A DNA stretch of 64,000 nucleotides from Dastarcus helophoroides. Its lineage: Eukaryota; Arthropoda; Insecta; Coleoptera; Bothrideridae. Of the stretch, positions 10,370 through 22,852 are shown piece after piece. Position numbers and translations under genes: made by a program. The notes below the pieces were generated by a model that did not search any database, had not been told where the DNA came from, and saw only the letters and a program-made list of their open reading frames with translations. Each line of letters opens with the position of its first letter. The first letter of the stretch is position 1. The stretch is from assembly GCA_028583605.1 (NCBI GenBank), contig CM053327.1, positions 31,217,126 to 31,281,125 on the forward strand, given 5' to 3'.

Positions 10370-11718
10370 TTATTTTTTTGAAATTTCAACTTTAAAACTC
10401 CAAATTTCTAGAACTAATTCCAGCTATCTATATTTCAACTTAAATGTTTAGAAAAAAGCCGAAATCTTGATTTTAACGTCAAAAATTTTGGGAAATATTA
10501 AGTAATTATTTTAGATATATAAAAAAAAGATTGAAATAAGGGTCGAATTCTTGAGTGAAACTTAGAGAAATGTATCTTCATAGCAAAAGCTTAAACATCT
10601 CTAGAAAAAACTCGAAATTTTGAGAAATCATTTTGGATAATTCTAGAAAAAAATAACGAAATTAGGACGTTTGAACAAATAGTTATTAGAAAAATTTCAA
10701 TTTCCAGGTTATGGTCAAAATTAAAACCCAAAATTTAGTAAAATTGTTAAATATTAAAGTTTTTACTAAATTTAGTAAAATTCTTAAATTTTAGAATTTT
10801 TCCTGAAGGATTGAGAACTTCTTCGGCAATATGTTCACCTTGTCTCGATTTTCTAAACATCTTGAGTTTTCTTTCGAAATTTCAATTTATTTTTCGAAAG
10901 TTCCAGGTTGAATAACAAATCAAAGATGGGAGAATAATTTAAATTCGAAAATTTGGGAAAACTGTCACAAAATCCAGGAATATGCAGCTTTTTTCTGGGC
11001 ATTTTCCCCAATATTTCTAGAAAGAGACGAATGCTTGAGAGTTTTTTTTTTGGCAACTTCATTTTTTAACTAGTTAATCAAAACTAAAAAAACTTTTAAT
11101 TTTTTCTCTAAAACGTCAATTTCAAAATCAGAATTTATACTTCTTTCTTCGTTAGGACTTTTTTTTCTGCAGTTTAGGTTTTAATTCCTAGTTTGGAAGT
11201 TTCTCAAAATTTCGAGCTTAAATTAGAATTTGTTTGAAAATTGACATTTCGAGATTAACAACAAACGTCGTTTCTACATTAAAGTCGAAATTAAAAAAAA
11301 ACTAAAAACTTCCCAAATAATAAAAAAGCTTGAGATTTATCAAAAAATGGAATTTTTGCTGTAAACCCAAAATTAAAAAATAAAAACATGCATAAAGAAA
11401 CTAAACTTTGACTTTTAATTTCAAAAAATCAAAAATAAATTCGTAATTTTTAAACTAAAAGCGACATTTTGAGAAAAAAGATTTCAGAAAAATAAAAATT
11501 GTAGGGTAAACATCTAAAAATTAAAAAAGTATAACGTTTGAACAAATAACTTTTAGAAAAATTTCAGGTTATGGTCGAAATTTTGAGAATAAAGTCGAAT
11601 TTATATTGATAGGAGTTAAAATTTTCATATTACTCGCTTAGTTATGAGACAAATTTTAATTTTTCTCAGAGTAGAAAATTATAGATTTTGGGTTTTAAAC
11701 TAAAAACTGGGATGATTA
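10370..11718. repeat. AT-rich degenerate sequence in intron 1
   Basis: Shares blocks with 8500-9100 (for example the 'gttatggtcgaaattaaaacc' and 'gacatttctagaaa' region), so it is probably a degenerate duplication of that segment. No gene seen. Confidence 0.5.
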
Positions 11719-11960
11719 AAAAAACTGAAATACAAATCTTGTCCCCTGAAACCAAGAAAGATTAAAAAACAGAGTTTGCTCTAAAGCGTTTCGATAGCCA
11801 AGCTATCGTCTTCAGAGAGATACTGAACAGTATCTCTTTAAAGATGATAGCTTGGCTATCGAAACGCGTTAGAGCAACCTTTGTTGTGTTTTTAATCTTT
11901 CTTGGTTTCAGCGGACAAGATTTGTATTTCAATTTTTGAAGATAACCAAGTTGCACCAAA
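11719..11960. mobile_element. Foldback repeat D, copy d
   Basis: Left arm from about 11726, head-to-head ribozyme segments, right arm to accaagttgcacc. The minus-strand motif keeps CUGAAGA, one extra nucleotide (C here), stem II and GAAA, but stem III is changed. The plus-strand motif has lost the box (UUUAAAGA). The centre of symmetry is near 11824. Confidence 0.75.
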
Positions 11961-12900
11961 AAAAAAAAAAAACTGTAAATCTAACTTTTAATAGCAGTTA
12001 AAACCGCATAGTTGGCAACAGGGCAAATTCGTTAAAACACGCTACGTTACAATATTTGTCCTAAACTTTCAAGTAAAATCTCATAAGCTTCTATTAAGTG
12101 TCTAATTTAAGCTCTAAATTTCGAAATGTTTTCGAGAATTTAATTTTTTCCACAAATTTAATTTTAATCTCGAAATTTCGCCTCTTTTCTCAAAAATTTT
12201 GGGTAGTTTTTGTTATAAATTTTAATCTACTTTTTGCCCTGCTTCCATACTTAATCAGAAAATAATAATTTGGTGGCCAAATTGTAATAGACACACAGGT
12301 GGTGACATTTAGGAACTCCCCACTTCCTTAACTGAGGCTGAATTTAAAAAAATGACTTTTCCTACCTTTTCCAATGTAATTAGGATTCTTTTTTAGTCAT
12401 CTTGTATCACATATAATATTTAAGCGAGCAATTCTTGTGGATAAGTATATAAATATGTATGTTTCGGGTATCTGACGAACGGGTCTAACGATTTGGATCA
12501 AATTTTGTATTTAAATGTGGTTTTGCTTTGTAAGTTCATCCATGTAGGTGTTTTGTCTAACAAAAAAAAACCGCCATTTTACAAAAGAAAAAAAACATTT
12601 TTACAGCCATCTCGTAAATTGAGGTACTTACATTGTTGCGATTTTAGTAACCTAACCTCTCTCTATGTCCTATTGGATGTTACCATACCCTACTCTCTAC
12701 GAGTTTGCCTCTAAGGTATAGAGATAGATCATGACACAATAAGTCAAGAAGGTTACGCAGAATCTAAGAACAACCAAATACTCATAGGGTTTTCTATTTA
12801 AAATAAGAAAGTTGACATCTGCTCTCAATAGAAGCAACTGCCATTATCACATCATTTTTGCATCATTTCATTTTTAGTATAGTGAGTCATTTCTTTTCAG

Positions 12901-13386
12901 GTACATGCACCGTGAGTGCTTCGACCACTGGGAACAATCCGTACTGGCCTACTTAAAAACGTGCGGTCGAGCCAGATCATGGTCCGAGCGACAACGCCAC
13001 CAGAACCTCTGGACCAAAAAAGGCTACGATTTAGCCTACAAAGCTTGTGGGTGCAAATGTGGCAGAGGACATCTAAAAAAAGACCTCGATTGGATGCCAC
13101 CACCGCCCACCAGCCACATATTCGGCCGAATAGAAGATATAGACGCGATGGTGGCTAACGGCAAAAAGAAAAAACGCCGAAATCGTAACAATTCTCGTCC
13201 CAGTTTGACCATAACCACTCATCACACCGTCGCGCCTCTTTTAAGCGAAAGTCGCACTCGCACCGGAAGTCTGTCTTCCAGCACCGGCTCGTCATCGCCC
13301 CCGGTATCTGGCAGCGAGCCCAGCATTTCACCCATACACGCTTTGGCGAAGAAGAAGTCAAAGATCGAACTACTGGAGAAACCTAG
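12901..13386 (+). CDS. hdc: Headcase (HECA-family) protein, coding exon 2
   Basis: Follows a polypyrimidine tract and CAG acceptor ending at 12900. Its first G completes Arg77, and the join reads CNNELCTSGR-YMHRECFDHW, matching the Headcase domain across the junction. The domain continues with GRARSWSERQRHQNLWTKKG (99-118) and KACGCKCGRGH (124-134). Cys68/73/83, His80 and Cys126/128/130 with His134 look like a metal-binding set (inference). After Trp141 come a proline run, a basic stretch KKKKRRNR (165-172) that could be a nuclear localisation signal, and a Ser/Thr/Pro-rich region (about 192-221). The exon ends after residue 238 plus two bases at AG|GTGAGT. Both introns are phase 2, so exon 2 (486 bp) is a multiple of three and could be skipped in frame. 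The C-terminal part of the protein is not found in the window, so the gene should continue to the right. Confidence 0.92.
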
Positions 13387-13399
13387 GTGAGTGCTTTTT

Positions 13400-14164
13400 T
13401 GCATTAAACGTATGGTTACGTTTACCGCTCATAATGTGAATTTTAACACTTTTTAATTAGGAGAAACTTCACTTAATAGTTACATCGTTAGACGCTGTTT
13501 TGGGACACAGTGCCCCATCCGCGTCTGCTCCTTTAGATGAACGTTCCCTAATATGCTACTTCTGACATTAACATCTGCGTATGAGTGTAATCAGTGACTG
13601 AATTAATTTACGAAAAGTTTATGCTGAAAAAGTCAAACAAAAGCCAAAAAAGGATAATAATTTAATTGTAAAATCTATTTATGACTTTGGATAACACGTT
13701 CGGGGTGAGCTCCTAAACTTCAACTAAAGTATCAACCCAATATTGGCTTTATCCTTAATATCTACTTATCAGGGCAGATGGCAACAATTATATTTTCATA
13801 TTTGTAAGAAAAAAATCTGGTTTTGATTTGGAATGAAAAATGCATCTGTGGGGAGTCAGCTTTCCTTACATTCCAATTTTATTTGACTAGAGTTACACGC
13901 ACACAAATAAAATGTTTAATGTATGTCACATATAAGCAATATCTCCAAGATAAGAAACTTGTTTGCTCTTAGTCTAAAAAAGGAAATATATCTAAACCCA
14001 CTGCAACAACTTATCAATTCAACTATAACAGTCTGCAACTGCATTTGTAGGAATTACAATTACTATGTATCAGACTATCGATAACAGTTAATGCTTGGTA
14101 AAAAAAAAGAATCGTAATATGGTCGATCAAAATACATAATGAATGATGTTGTAATGCTTCAGCG
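13400..14164. other. Start of intron 2, no feature recognised
   Basis: Ordinary AT-rich, low-repeat sequence after exon 2. I see no gene, RNA or repeat to call. Confidence 0.5.
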
Positions 14165-14545
14165 GTCAATTGATTTTCTATAGATTTTCTTCAAATTTCT
14201 GTCAGATGTTACTAACAGTGTTATTGATACACCTACATCGACCAGTACCGCTACAAAAACCGCGATATCCAATATCAAACTTACGATTTTTAACATGTGA
14301 GATTAAGCAAAGAATGCCTTGGAATAGATTTTAATTATTGCGAGCAAATCATTTTGTAAATTTTGACAAGAAACTAATATATTATGTAAGGTGATATTGC
14401 AAATAGAATAATAGAATAGTAAAATATAAGGATTTCTAGCGATACTGTTTTTGCGCAATCGAAATTTGAAATTATACATCATACGAAATTTCGATGGTTC
14501 ATTTAACACGTTAGGGAAACATCTTGAAGTAATGGCAAGATAGCA
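14165..14545. repeat. Interspersed repeat E, copy 1
   Basis: Begins near tagattttcttcaaatttct, includes 'caaacttacgatttttaaca' (about 14275) and the ggatttctagc...aaatttgaaattatacatc block (14430-14490), and ends near aagtaatggca. The same blocks in the same order occur at 62518-62890 and inverted at 31940-32330. No coding capacity. Confidence 0.7.
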
Positions 14546-14819
14546 ACATCACTGCTGCAGATCAGTTTGGGAATTTGTTATTGTATCCACGAGGACAGTC
14601 TATGCTAAGAATCGAGTAGCGGTGGCAGTTGCTACGATTACTGCTGGTGAACTATCTTAACGGACGAATTTCCAAATCCGCTGATTATATTAGCTTAGAT
14701 TAGATATGATATGAGTCGGACAGGATACATACATTCCTCTTATCACTGCGACCTTAAAGACCTATTGTGATAAACACCGATATATACTGTTCCTAAATTT
14801 TCAAGCTTTTGTAAAAGCC

Positions 14820-16035
14820 TAGGATTTTCCTAGAAGAAATTTTACTTATCTCTTCAAGTGTAACTTATCCCAGTTCCTCATTTCTTTTTGAACATTTTGA
14901 CTTTTATCGACAATATTGGCCTTTTCTAATTTTCAACATTTTTTCAGAATCTCACTTTTTTCAGAATCATACATATTCTTGAACCTTCAACTTTCGAACA
15001 TGAATTTTTATTGTCAAGTTGTGAATTTTTTTAGGAATGCAATTTTTTTTAAAATTTTATCTTAAAAAAAAACAGATTTTTTGATTATTCAACTTTTTTT
15101 CAATACTTGGATATTTTTAAATTTTAATTTATTTAAAAATGATGACTCTTTTTTTTAGAAGGCGACTTTTTCAAAATTTCAATTTTTTTCCCAAGTTAAT
15201 TTATTTTTGAAGTTTTCAACCACTTAACAAATATTTTGACTTCTGCATAATTTCGACCCTTTTAACTTTTTTTTAATTTCCACTTTATTTAAACAATTCA
15301 ACTCTTTTTTTAAAATATTTGATATTTTTAAATTTTACTATTTTAAAATCGATTTTATTTTGAAAATTTTCACATTTTAAAATTTCCACCTATTTCAAAC
15401 TTTTCATTTTTTCAATATTTTGACCTCTTTTTCGAAATTTTGACTTAAATCTGAAAATTTTATTTATTTCAAAAAACATTTTTTTTTCAAAATTTCATCA
15501 AAAGTTGATGAATTCTTTTTTTGAGTTGAGTTTTTCAAAATATCGACTTTTTCTCGAAATATTTATTTTATTTTATATTTCGACTATTTTTGAACAATAC
15601 TGCATTTTTGAAAATTTTGATTTTTTTGAAAATGTTGTTACACTTTCAAATTATTGTTGTTTTAAGTTGCTGTATCTGAATTCTTTTTTTGAAAAATTTT
15701 ACATTCTATTGAAAATTTGCACCTTTTGAAAATTTGGACTTTTTGAAAATTTTAACCTTTTTCAAAATTTTTCATTTTTATTTGTATTGTTTAAAAGGTT
15801 TGAAATTTGAAAAATCTAATATTTTTGAAAATTTGAGCTTTTTGATAATTTCGACTTTTTTTAGAAATATTGACTTTTTTGGAAGTTTCGACTTTTTGAA
15901 AATGCAGCTTTTTAAATATTTTCAATTTTTCTTCAAAATTTTCACCTCTTGACAATTTATAGTTTAATATTTTTGATTTTTTCAAAATATAGGCTTTTTT
16001 TAAGAGGTTCGCTCACTTTTATTGGAAATTTTGAC
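14820..16035. repeat. T-rich degenerate repeat block
   Basis: Very high T content on +, with an irregular TTTTTGAAAATTTTGACTTTTT-like core every 20-40 bp. Long F/L/I-rich frames are composition artefacts. It is the left flank of element A copy 2. Confidence 0.7.
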
Positions 16036-16244
16036 TATTTTTAATAGGCAAGTAGAATACAATCTAGACTGCAAATTCATGCAACTCTCTAGACATGTAT
16101 AGTGAATCATAGGTATTTGAACTACAAACAGTTGACACACTGCCACCTATCGAAACGGTTGCTCTTTAGGAAAGTCCCCAGAAGACAAGGATTCTAATGC
16201 ACAGACCAACAGGTTGGAACATTTATTAGATTCGAAGTTTGGAA

Positions 16245-16287
16245 ACCAAAGACCGGTTTCGATCTTGTTGGATCTCGTCAATTTGGT
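16245..16287 (-). ncRNA. Near-complete hammerhead ribozyme, family A (copy 2, minus arm)
   Basis: Minus strand: stem I ACCAAA/UUUGGU (six pairs), box UUGACGA (only C3 deviates), stem II GAUC/GAUC, GAAA, stem III A-C/G-U, and the canonical GUC cleavage triplet. Everything is intact except one invariant core base. Confidence 0.65.
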
Positions 16288-16336
16288 ATATTCAATTCGA
16301 ATGTCGGAACATTTGCTAGCATTCGAGTTGGATATA

Positions 16337-16377
16337 TCAAACTGATAAGATCCAATAAGATCGAAACCGGTCTTTGG
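16337..16377 (+). ncRNA. Near-complete hammerhead ribozyme, family A (copy 2, plus arm)
   Basis: Stem I UCAAA/UUUGG (with one wobble), box CUGAUAA (G8 is A), stem II GAUC/GAUC with loop CAAUAA, GAAA, stem III A-C/G-U, GUC cleavage triplet (C17 at 16372). Only G8 deviates. Sense orientation in hdc intron 2. Confidence 0.6.
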
Positions 16378-16440
16378 ATTCCAAACTTCGAATCTAATAA
16401 ATGTTAAAACCTGTTGGTCTGAATATTAGTATTTTTAATA

Positions 16441-18899
16441 TCATATTTTTTGAAAATTTCAAGGTTTCAAATTTGTTGAAAATTTTGATTTAATATTTAA
16501 TATTTAATATTTCCTTTTCATTTCGGTTTTTTCTCAAAATTTTAACTCATTATAAAATGTTGACGCTTTCAAAATGTCGGCTTCTTCCAAATCTTGAATT
16601 GAATAAAATTTTGACTTTGTTAAAAATTGGTATTTAATCTAAATGTTAACTTTTTTGTAAATTTCAAAATTCTTTTTATGTTTTCATATTTTTCATTTTT
16701 TAAAAAGATATTTACTTTTTTCTAGGAATTTCATCTTTTTTTTTTGAACTTTTTCGAAATATCGACTTATAAATTCGGCCTTTTTTCGAAATGTTTTCAC
16801 TTTTTTTTTTATTTGCATTTCTTAATGAATCCTTTTTTTTGACAGTTTTATCTTTATTAAAGTTGCTTAGTTTTTATGAAAATTTTGACTTTTTTGAAAT
16901 TCAGGTTATGGCGAAATTACAACCTTTTCCGTATTTTCACTTTTTTTTTTTAAATTTCGACTTTTATTCAGAATTTCGCCTTTATCTTAAAAATTTTATT
17001 TTGAAGAAGATTTTATTTTGAAGGAAAGGGCTTAATATCGTTTATTCTTAAGTTTTTAATTAATTTTCACTTTCTGTGAACATTTCTTTAACAAAATTAT
17101 TTTGTTTTTGGTTTTTTTGAAAATTAGACTTTTTTGAAAAGTCGCTTTTTTCATAATTTTCATTTTCTGTGAACATTTCCTTAAAAAAATTATTTTGTTC
17201 GATCTCATTCAGTATTTCACAGCCATTACTTTATTTAATTGGTTTAAATAAATCGATTTTTTAAATATCTTTTTTTAGAAATGTCTGCCTTTTTAAATTT
17301 GATATTTTTCAAAATTTCGACGTTTAAAATTTATACTTTTAATTACTTCACCTCTTTCCAAACTTTCGACTTTTTCGAAAATTTCAACTTTTTGCAAAAT
17401 TTTGCCCACTTCACTTTACTAAAAATTTCGATTTTTTTATTGATATTCAGCGTATCGGATAGTTCACCGTTGACCTTTTAAACATTTCAATTCCTTTAAT
17501 TTAAAATTTCTGAGACAGTTTCTCTGAAAACATAAAGATGTTGAGTTTTTTAATCATTTTTTCTGTAATTCCGATTTTATTTGCTAATTTTGAATTTTTT
17601 ATCAAAATTTCGACATTTTCAAAACTTTCACTTAAACATTTTATTTAATACAATTTTTAACTTCCCAAAATATCAACTCTTTTCAAAATGTTACTTTTTC
17701 AAAAATTTATTTTTTTCCCTTTCAAAAATTCTACATTTTTTGGAGAGCTTGTCACCGAAGATTTTTTAAAATGTCCATTTTTTTTTTTAAAATTGTGTTT
17801 TTTCATAATTTCGACTTCTTGTCAAAACTTGAGGTTTTAAGAATTTCGACTTTCTAAATTTCGACTTTTTTTTAAATCTCTCTCTATAAAAAAATATGTT
17901 TTCTTTTAATTTTGGCTTTTAAAAATGTGGATATTAATTTCGAAAATTTTGACACCTTTTGAAAACCTCGACTTTTCGAAACTTTTGACATTTTTTCTAA
18001 ATTTCCATTTTCCAAAATTTTAACTTTTTTAAAGGTTTTTTTTGGAAAAGTTGTTCATTTTATCAAAATTCATGAATTTTTTAAAAAAGTCGACTTTTAA
18101 CAGTATGTTCTCAAAATGTTAACACAATTCTTCAAAAGTTTGATTTTTTAAATCCTATTTTTTAAGAAAACTGAAATTCTTCAAAATTTCGTCATTTTTC
18201 AAAATTTCGTCATTCTTCAAAACTTTGATTTTTAAAAATTTCCACTTTCTTTAAAATGTCGCCTTTATCTGAAAATAATGATTTTTTTTTGTCGACTCTT
18301 ATTAAAATTTTGGCTTTTTTGCAACATTTTCGTTGCATCTTAAAGTTTTTAATTTATTTTCAAAATTTAAATTTTGTTTCAAAATGTCGATTTTTTTCAA
18401 CATTTAAACCTTTTTGAAAAGCATACCTCTTTCTGAAAACCTCGACAGTTTTTTTTAAATTGATTTTCTTTCTAAGGTTTGTGACTTTTTAACTTTTTTC
18501 TCAAAGCTTTATTTAATTAACAAAAATTTCAAAATTTTTCCTAATTTTGATCTTTTTTCGGAATTCAGGCTTTCCGAAAATTTGGGTGTTTTGAAGCTTT
18601 CACTGAAAATTCTTCATTTTTTTTAAATCTCAACATTTCTAGATAAATTCGAATGTTTTTTAAATTTCAGAATATTTTTTACAACTAAAACTTTTTTTTT
18701 AAAATTTGGCCATTTTTTTTATTATTGACTTTTTTGTAACTCTTAACTCTTTTTGGAACTTTTAACTTTCCATAAAAGCTTTCGACATTTTTCAAAATTT
18801 TGACCTTTTTGAAAATTTCTGCTTTCTGTGAACATTTCGCCCATCTTAAAAAAGTGTAACTTTGTTTTTAGTTTTTTTCAATATTTAGCTTTTTTGAAA
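16441..18899. repeat. T-rich degenerate repeat block
   Basis: Same T-rich core repeat as left of element A copy 2. No discrete unit length is obvious by eye. Nothing else recognised. Confidence 0.65.
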
Positions 18900-21200
18900 A
18901 ATTCATTTTTGTTGAAACTTGAAACCCTCAACTTTATTAAAAATATTCACTTAATTTTTGTGAAAATTTTAACTATTTTAAAAGCCGAAATCTTTTAAAA
19001 TTTACATTTTTCAGAATTTCAGCTTTTTCTCGAAGTTTTGACTTTATTTGAACACTGAGAGCTTTTGAAAATTCCCTTTTTCGCAGTTTTAATTTTTTCT
19101 TATGCATCTAGACTTCGTATAAAATTTTTGAACCTTCTTTAAAATGTCAACTCCAAAAATTTCGAGCTTTTTCATAATCTTTAGTTTTTTTAATCCCAAT
19201 CATTTTTTAAAATGCTGACTCGAAATTTTGACTTTTTTTTGAAAGCTACAATTTCGAAATTTCGGCTGTTTCTCCAAATTTCGACTTTGTTTCGTTTTTT
19301 TAACACTTGATTTTTTGTTAAAAATTCGTCTTGTTTTAAAAATTCTCTCTTCAAAATTTCCAAATTTTTTTAAGTCTTTCAAGACTTTTTCGCCTTTATT
19401 TTAGAAATTTTATTTTGGAGAAGATTTTATTTTGGAGGGAGGGGCTTCATTTCGTTTATTCTTAAATTTTTTATTTTATTGCAAAACCGTTTTTCATAAT
19501 TTCCACTTTTTGTTAACATTTCAACAATTTTTTTTAATTTACTTTTTACTTTTTTGAAAAAGCTTTAACTTTATTAAAAATATTCACCTAGTTTTTGTGA
19601 AAATTTTAACTATTTTAAAAGCCGAAATCTTTCAAAATTTACATTTTAAAGAATTTCAACTTTTTCACGAAATTTTGACTTTTTTTGAAAATCGAGAGGT
19701 TTTGAAAATTCCCTTTTTTCGCAATTTTAATTTTGTCTTATGCATTTAGACTTTGTATAAAATTGTTGAACCTTTTTTAAAATGTCAACCTCAAAAATTT
19801 CAAGCTTTCTCATAATCTTTAGTTTTTTAATACCAATCAGTTTTTAAAATTTTGATTTTTTCTTGAAATTTTGATTTTTCTTGAAATTTCGACTTTTTTT
19901 GGAAGCTACAATTTCGAAATTTGGGCTCTTTCTCCAAATTTTGAATTTTTTCGTTTTTTTGACACTTGAATTGTTGTTGAACATTTGTTTTGTTTTAAAC
20001 ATTTTCTCTTCGAAATTTCTACATTTTTTAAAGTTTTTCATGACTTTTTCGCCTTTATTTCAAACATTTTATTTTGGAGAAGATTTCATTTTGGAGGGAA
20101 GGACTTCATTACGCTTATTCTTAAATTTTTTATTTTATTACAAAACCTTTTTTCATAATTTCCATTTTCTGTGAACAATTCGATCATTTTTTTGAAAAAT
20201 TACTTTGTTTTTGGTTTTGGAAAACTTGGACTTTCTTGAAAAATTCATTTTTGTTGAAACCTTCAACTTAATTAAAAATATTTACTTGGTTTTGACTATT
20301 TATTTAACTATTTTAAAAGCCAAAAAATTTACATTTTTCAGAATTTCAGCTTTTTCTCTAAATTTTGACTTTTTTGGAAAATTGCGAGCTTTTATTTTGG
20401 AGGGAGGGGCTTCATTTCGCTTATTCTTAAATTTTTTATTTTATTGCAAATCCTTTTTTCATAATTTCCATTCTCTGTGAACATTTCGATCATTTTTTAA
20501 AACATTTACTTTGTTTTTGGTTTTTGGAAGCTTAGACTTTTTTGTTGAAACCTTCAACTTTATTAAAATATTCACTTAGATTTTGTGAACTTGTGAATTT
20601 CAGCTTTTTCTCGAAATTTTGGGTATTTTTGATAATTGCGAATTTTTGAAAATTCCGTCTTTTTCGAAATTTTAATTTTTTCTTACACATTTAGACTTTC
20701 TATAAAATTTTTGAATCTTTTTTAAAATGTCAACTTCAAAGATTTCGAACTTAGTGCTTTTTTAATTCCAATTATTTTTCAAAATGTTGACTTTTTCTTG
20801 AAATTTTGACTTTTTCTCAAATATTTTGTATTTATTTTGAAAGCTGCAATTTCGAAATTTCAGCTGCTTCTCCAAATTTCGACTTTTTTTCTTTTTTTAA
20901 AGCTTGAATTTTTGTTGAAAATTTTGTCTTGATTTAAAAAATTTTAGTTTTTCAAAATTTGACTTTTTCGCCTTTATCTCAAAAATTTTGTTTTGGAGAA
21001 GATTTTATTTTGAAGAAAAGGGTTTCATTTTGCTTATTCCCAAATTTCTTACTTTATTGCAAGACCTTTTTTCATAATTTTCGCTTTCTGTGAACACTTC
21101 GAGCATTTTTAAAAAACGTTACTTTGTTTTTGGTATTTTTCAAAACTTAGACATTTTTGGAAAATTCATTTTTGTTGAAACCTTCAACTTCTCTTTTCAA
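18900..21200. repeat. T-rich tandem array with a landmark GGAGGGAGGGGCTTCATTT-type segment
   Basis: The landmark 'ttttggagggaggggcttca' (or close variants) recurs near 19430, 20092, 20398 and 21005, with a weaker one near 17010. It is each time followed by a 'cgtttattcttaaatttttt' type segment and 'cataatttcc'. Units of about 0.3 and 0.6-0.66 kb alternate, suggesting higher-order duplication. Confidence 0.65.
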
Positions 21201-21576
21201 AATTTCCACATTTTTTTAAGTTTTTCTAAATTTGTCTTTTTTTAAAAATGTTGACGTTTTTTGAAAATTTCGATTTTTCAAAATTTTGCATCGTTCGAAC
21301 AAAATTGTTTTTGAAGACCTAATTACTGGCTTCTAAAGAAAAATGTTAAATTTTGTCAGTATTAAGTAAGTTAAATATTTCTACTCTGTTCAGGACTTAA
21401 ATTTTTCAAGTTGTTCAAGTACGTGTTTACTCATTTTTTTCATACTTTCGTTCTTGACATAGTTCTTGACAGAGTTTTTTTGTTGAACTTAAAATTTGGT
21501 GCCCCGTTTCTCTCTTTAGGTGTTAAATATGAAAATCGCCCAATTATTTATTTCATTCTTTATACAAAATTTTGGG

Positions 21577-21675
21577 TTTTGGTGGAACGGAATGGTCCTT
21601 GGATATCTTCAAAAATTGAAATAAAAATCTTGTCCCCTGAGACCAAGAAATATTAAAAACACAACAAAGGTTAGG
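21577..21675. mobile_element. Foldback repeat D, copy e (left arm only)
   Basis: Outer end ggtggaacggaatggtcctt through attaaaaacacaacaaaggtta, then abrupt loss of similarity. No ribozyme core. Confidence 0.7.
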
Positions 21676-21699
21676 TTTTTAAAATTTTGGGTTATAAAA

Positions 21700-22100
21700 T
21701 GATTTTTAAATTTTTTTTTCCTTACCAACTGTTGATACCTCCTTTTACCCCTTTAGAACTTGAATTATTAAAATTGACGAAACCAGCTTCTTTATTTCTT
21801 TTATAGATTATTTACACATAATTTCAGTTGATGAAACTCATTAATAACATTATTCCCTATCAAATCCGACATTTGATTTCACCCCTTTTCATTCCTTTAG
21901 AGGCTAAATTGTTAAAATCGACCAAACACGGGTCTAATAATTTTTTTCCTAGATTATTTACATGAAAATTTAAGTTTTAAAACGCAGTATTAACTCCATC
22001 CCAGGCTAATTTCTAAACTCCACTTCATTCCCTTTTTACCTGCCACCTTGGAGGACAAATCGTCCCATGCTAATTTCGAAACTCCACTTCACTCCCTTTT
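21700..22100. repeat. Loose repeats with CACCCCTTTTCATTCC-type segments
   Basis: Two related segments (about 21745-21840 and 21870-21975) share 'cctttaga..t.aatt.ttaaaat.gac.aaac' and 'tagattatttaca', and related short 'cactccctttt' copies follow to 22100. Similar sequence occurs near 60000 and 63360. Confidence 0.45.
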
Positions 22101-22104
22101 CACC

Positions 22105-22850
22105 ACCTTAGAGAACAAATTTCCAAAAATTCCTTGTTACTGCCAACTACCCCATGAAATTATTGCAATTGCAAATTATTGAAACTATCTAAATTTCATG
22201 TTTCTGACTTCAGTAGTTAGGCTTGTGCGTCGATGATTAGGTTTTTCAGTCAATCAAAAGTTCTTTCTTTATAATATTAGTAAAGATATAATTTCGTTTT
22301 GGGTTTCGGATGTAGTTAGTCAAATATTGGCAATAATTAGGCTTTCAAATATCTAGCAAATGACCTTTCAACGTTTTGCTAAAATAGGCATATCCAGTGC
22401 AACGAGTATGATAATTGTGACCGCTCAGACATCTAAAATGACCCAGTAAAGAGCACAATAATTTTAATAGTTGCATAAGACAGCTGTGTGGTGCTTTGCA
22501 GATAACGTCGCCAGATATAGAGAATACAGAAACCACAGCATATAATGTGGTTTTGTTGTGTGGGAGGAACAACAAACACATAAACCACCCAGACTGGTGC
22601 AGACAGCGGGTCGTAAGTTAACGACATTATGCCGCTCGATTGTCAATTGTATTCCATGAGGAGACATCAACTGTTTCACTGCATTTCGGTTTTAAACGAA
22701 AGGACTTTCATATAATGGAAACATCGGAAGTGCATTCGAGAGATTTACATTTCAGATATGTTGTTCATTTTTAGATAATGCCATTGATGATGACAGTATT
22801 GAATGGTCAAATAAAAATTCAAACACAATTATTTTTTGGATAACACTATT
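22105..22850. other. Low-repeat intronic stretch, no gene recognised
   Basis: Balanced base composition at 22340-22680, with three overlapping short minus-strand frames of no recognisable family. It could be an old transposon or conserved non-coding DNA; I cannot tell. Confidence 0.35.
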
Positions 22851-22852
22851 GG

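Larger units (their letters stand above)
4926..12900 (+). other. headcase intron 1
   Basis: A 7,975-bp intron between a GTAATT donor and a TTTCTTTTCAG acceptor, phase 2. It is mostly degenerate A/T-rich repeats. It contains three type-D foldback repeats (7.2, 9.2 and 11.7 kb), a solo LTR (10046-10365) and a local duplication at 5.6-6.1 kb. About 12,000-12,900 is less repetitive and shows no recognisable feature. Confidence 0.85.
16047..16429. mobile_element. Inverted-repeat element A, copy 2 (hammerhead-bearing, 11-bp TSD)
   Basis: A 383-bp insertion in the T-rich repeat, flanked by tatttttaata at 16036-16046 and 16430-16440. From the left it has the tail block (ggcaagtagaatac..., related to 2083-2190), the block with gaagacaaggatt, then two divergent arms that each begin at a 'gcacagaccaacaggtt'-type sequence and hold hammerhead-like motifs facing outward (16245-16287 minus, 16337-16377 plus). 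It shares the architecture and TSD length of the copy at 1855-2434. Confidence 0.8.

Noticed and set aside
14820..21300. Many F/L/I/S-rich ORFs resembling small membrane proteins
   Set aside because: They come from the T-rich degenerate repeat; reversed copies give K/N/E-rich ORFs. No conserved motif, start context or codon bias.
22345..22679. Three overlapping minus-strand ORFs with several cysteines
   Set aside because: Short, in different frames, and no recognisable zinc-finger spacing or family.
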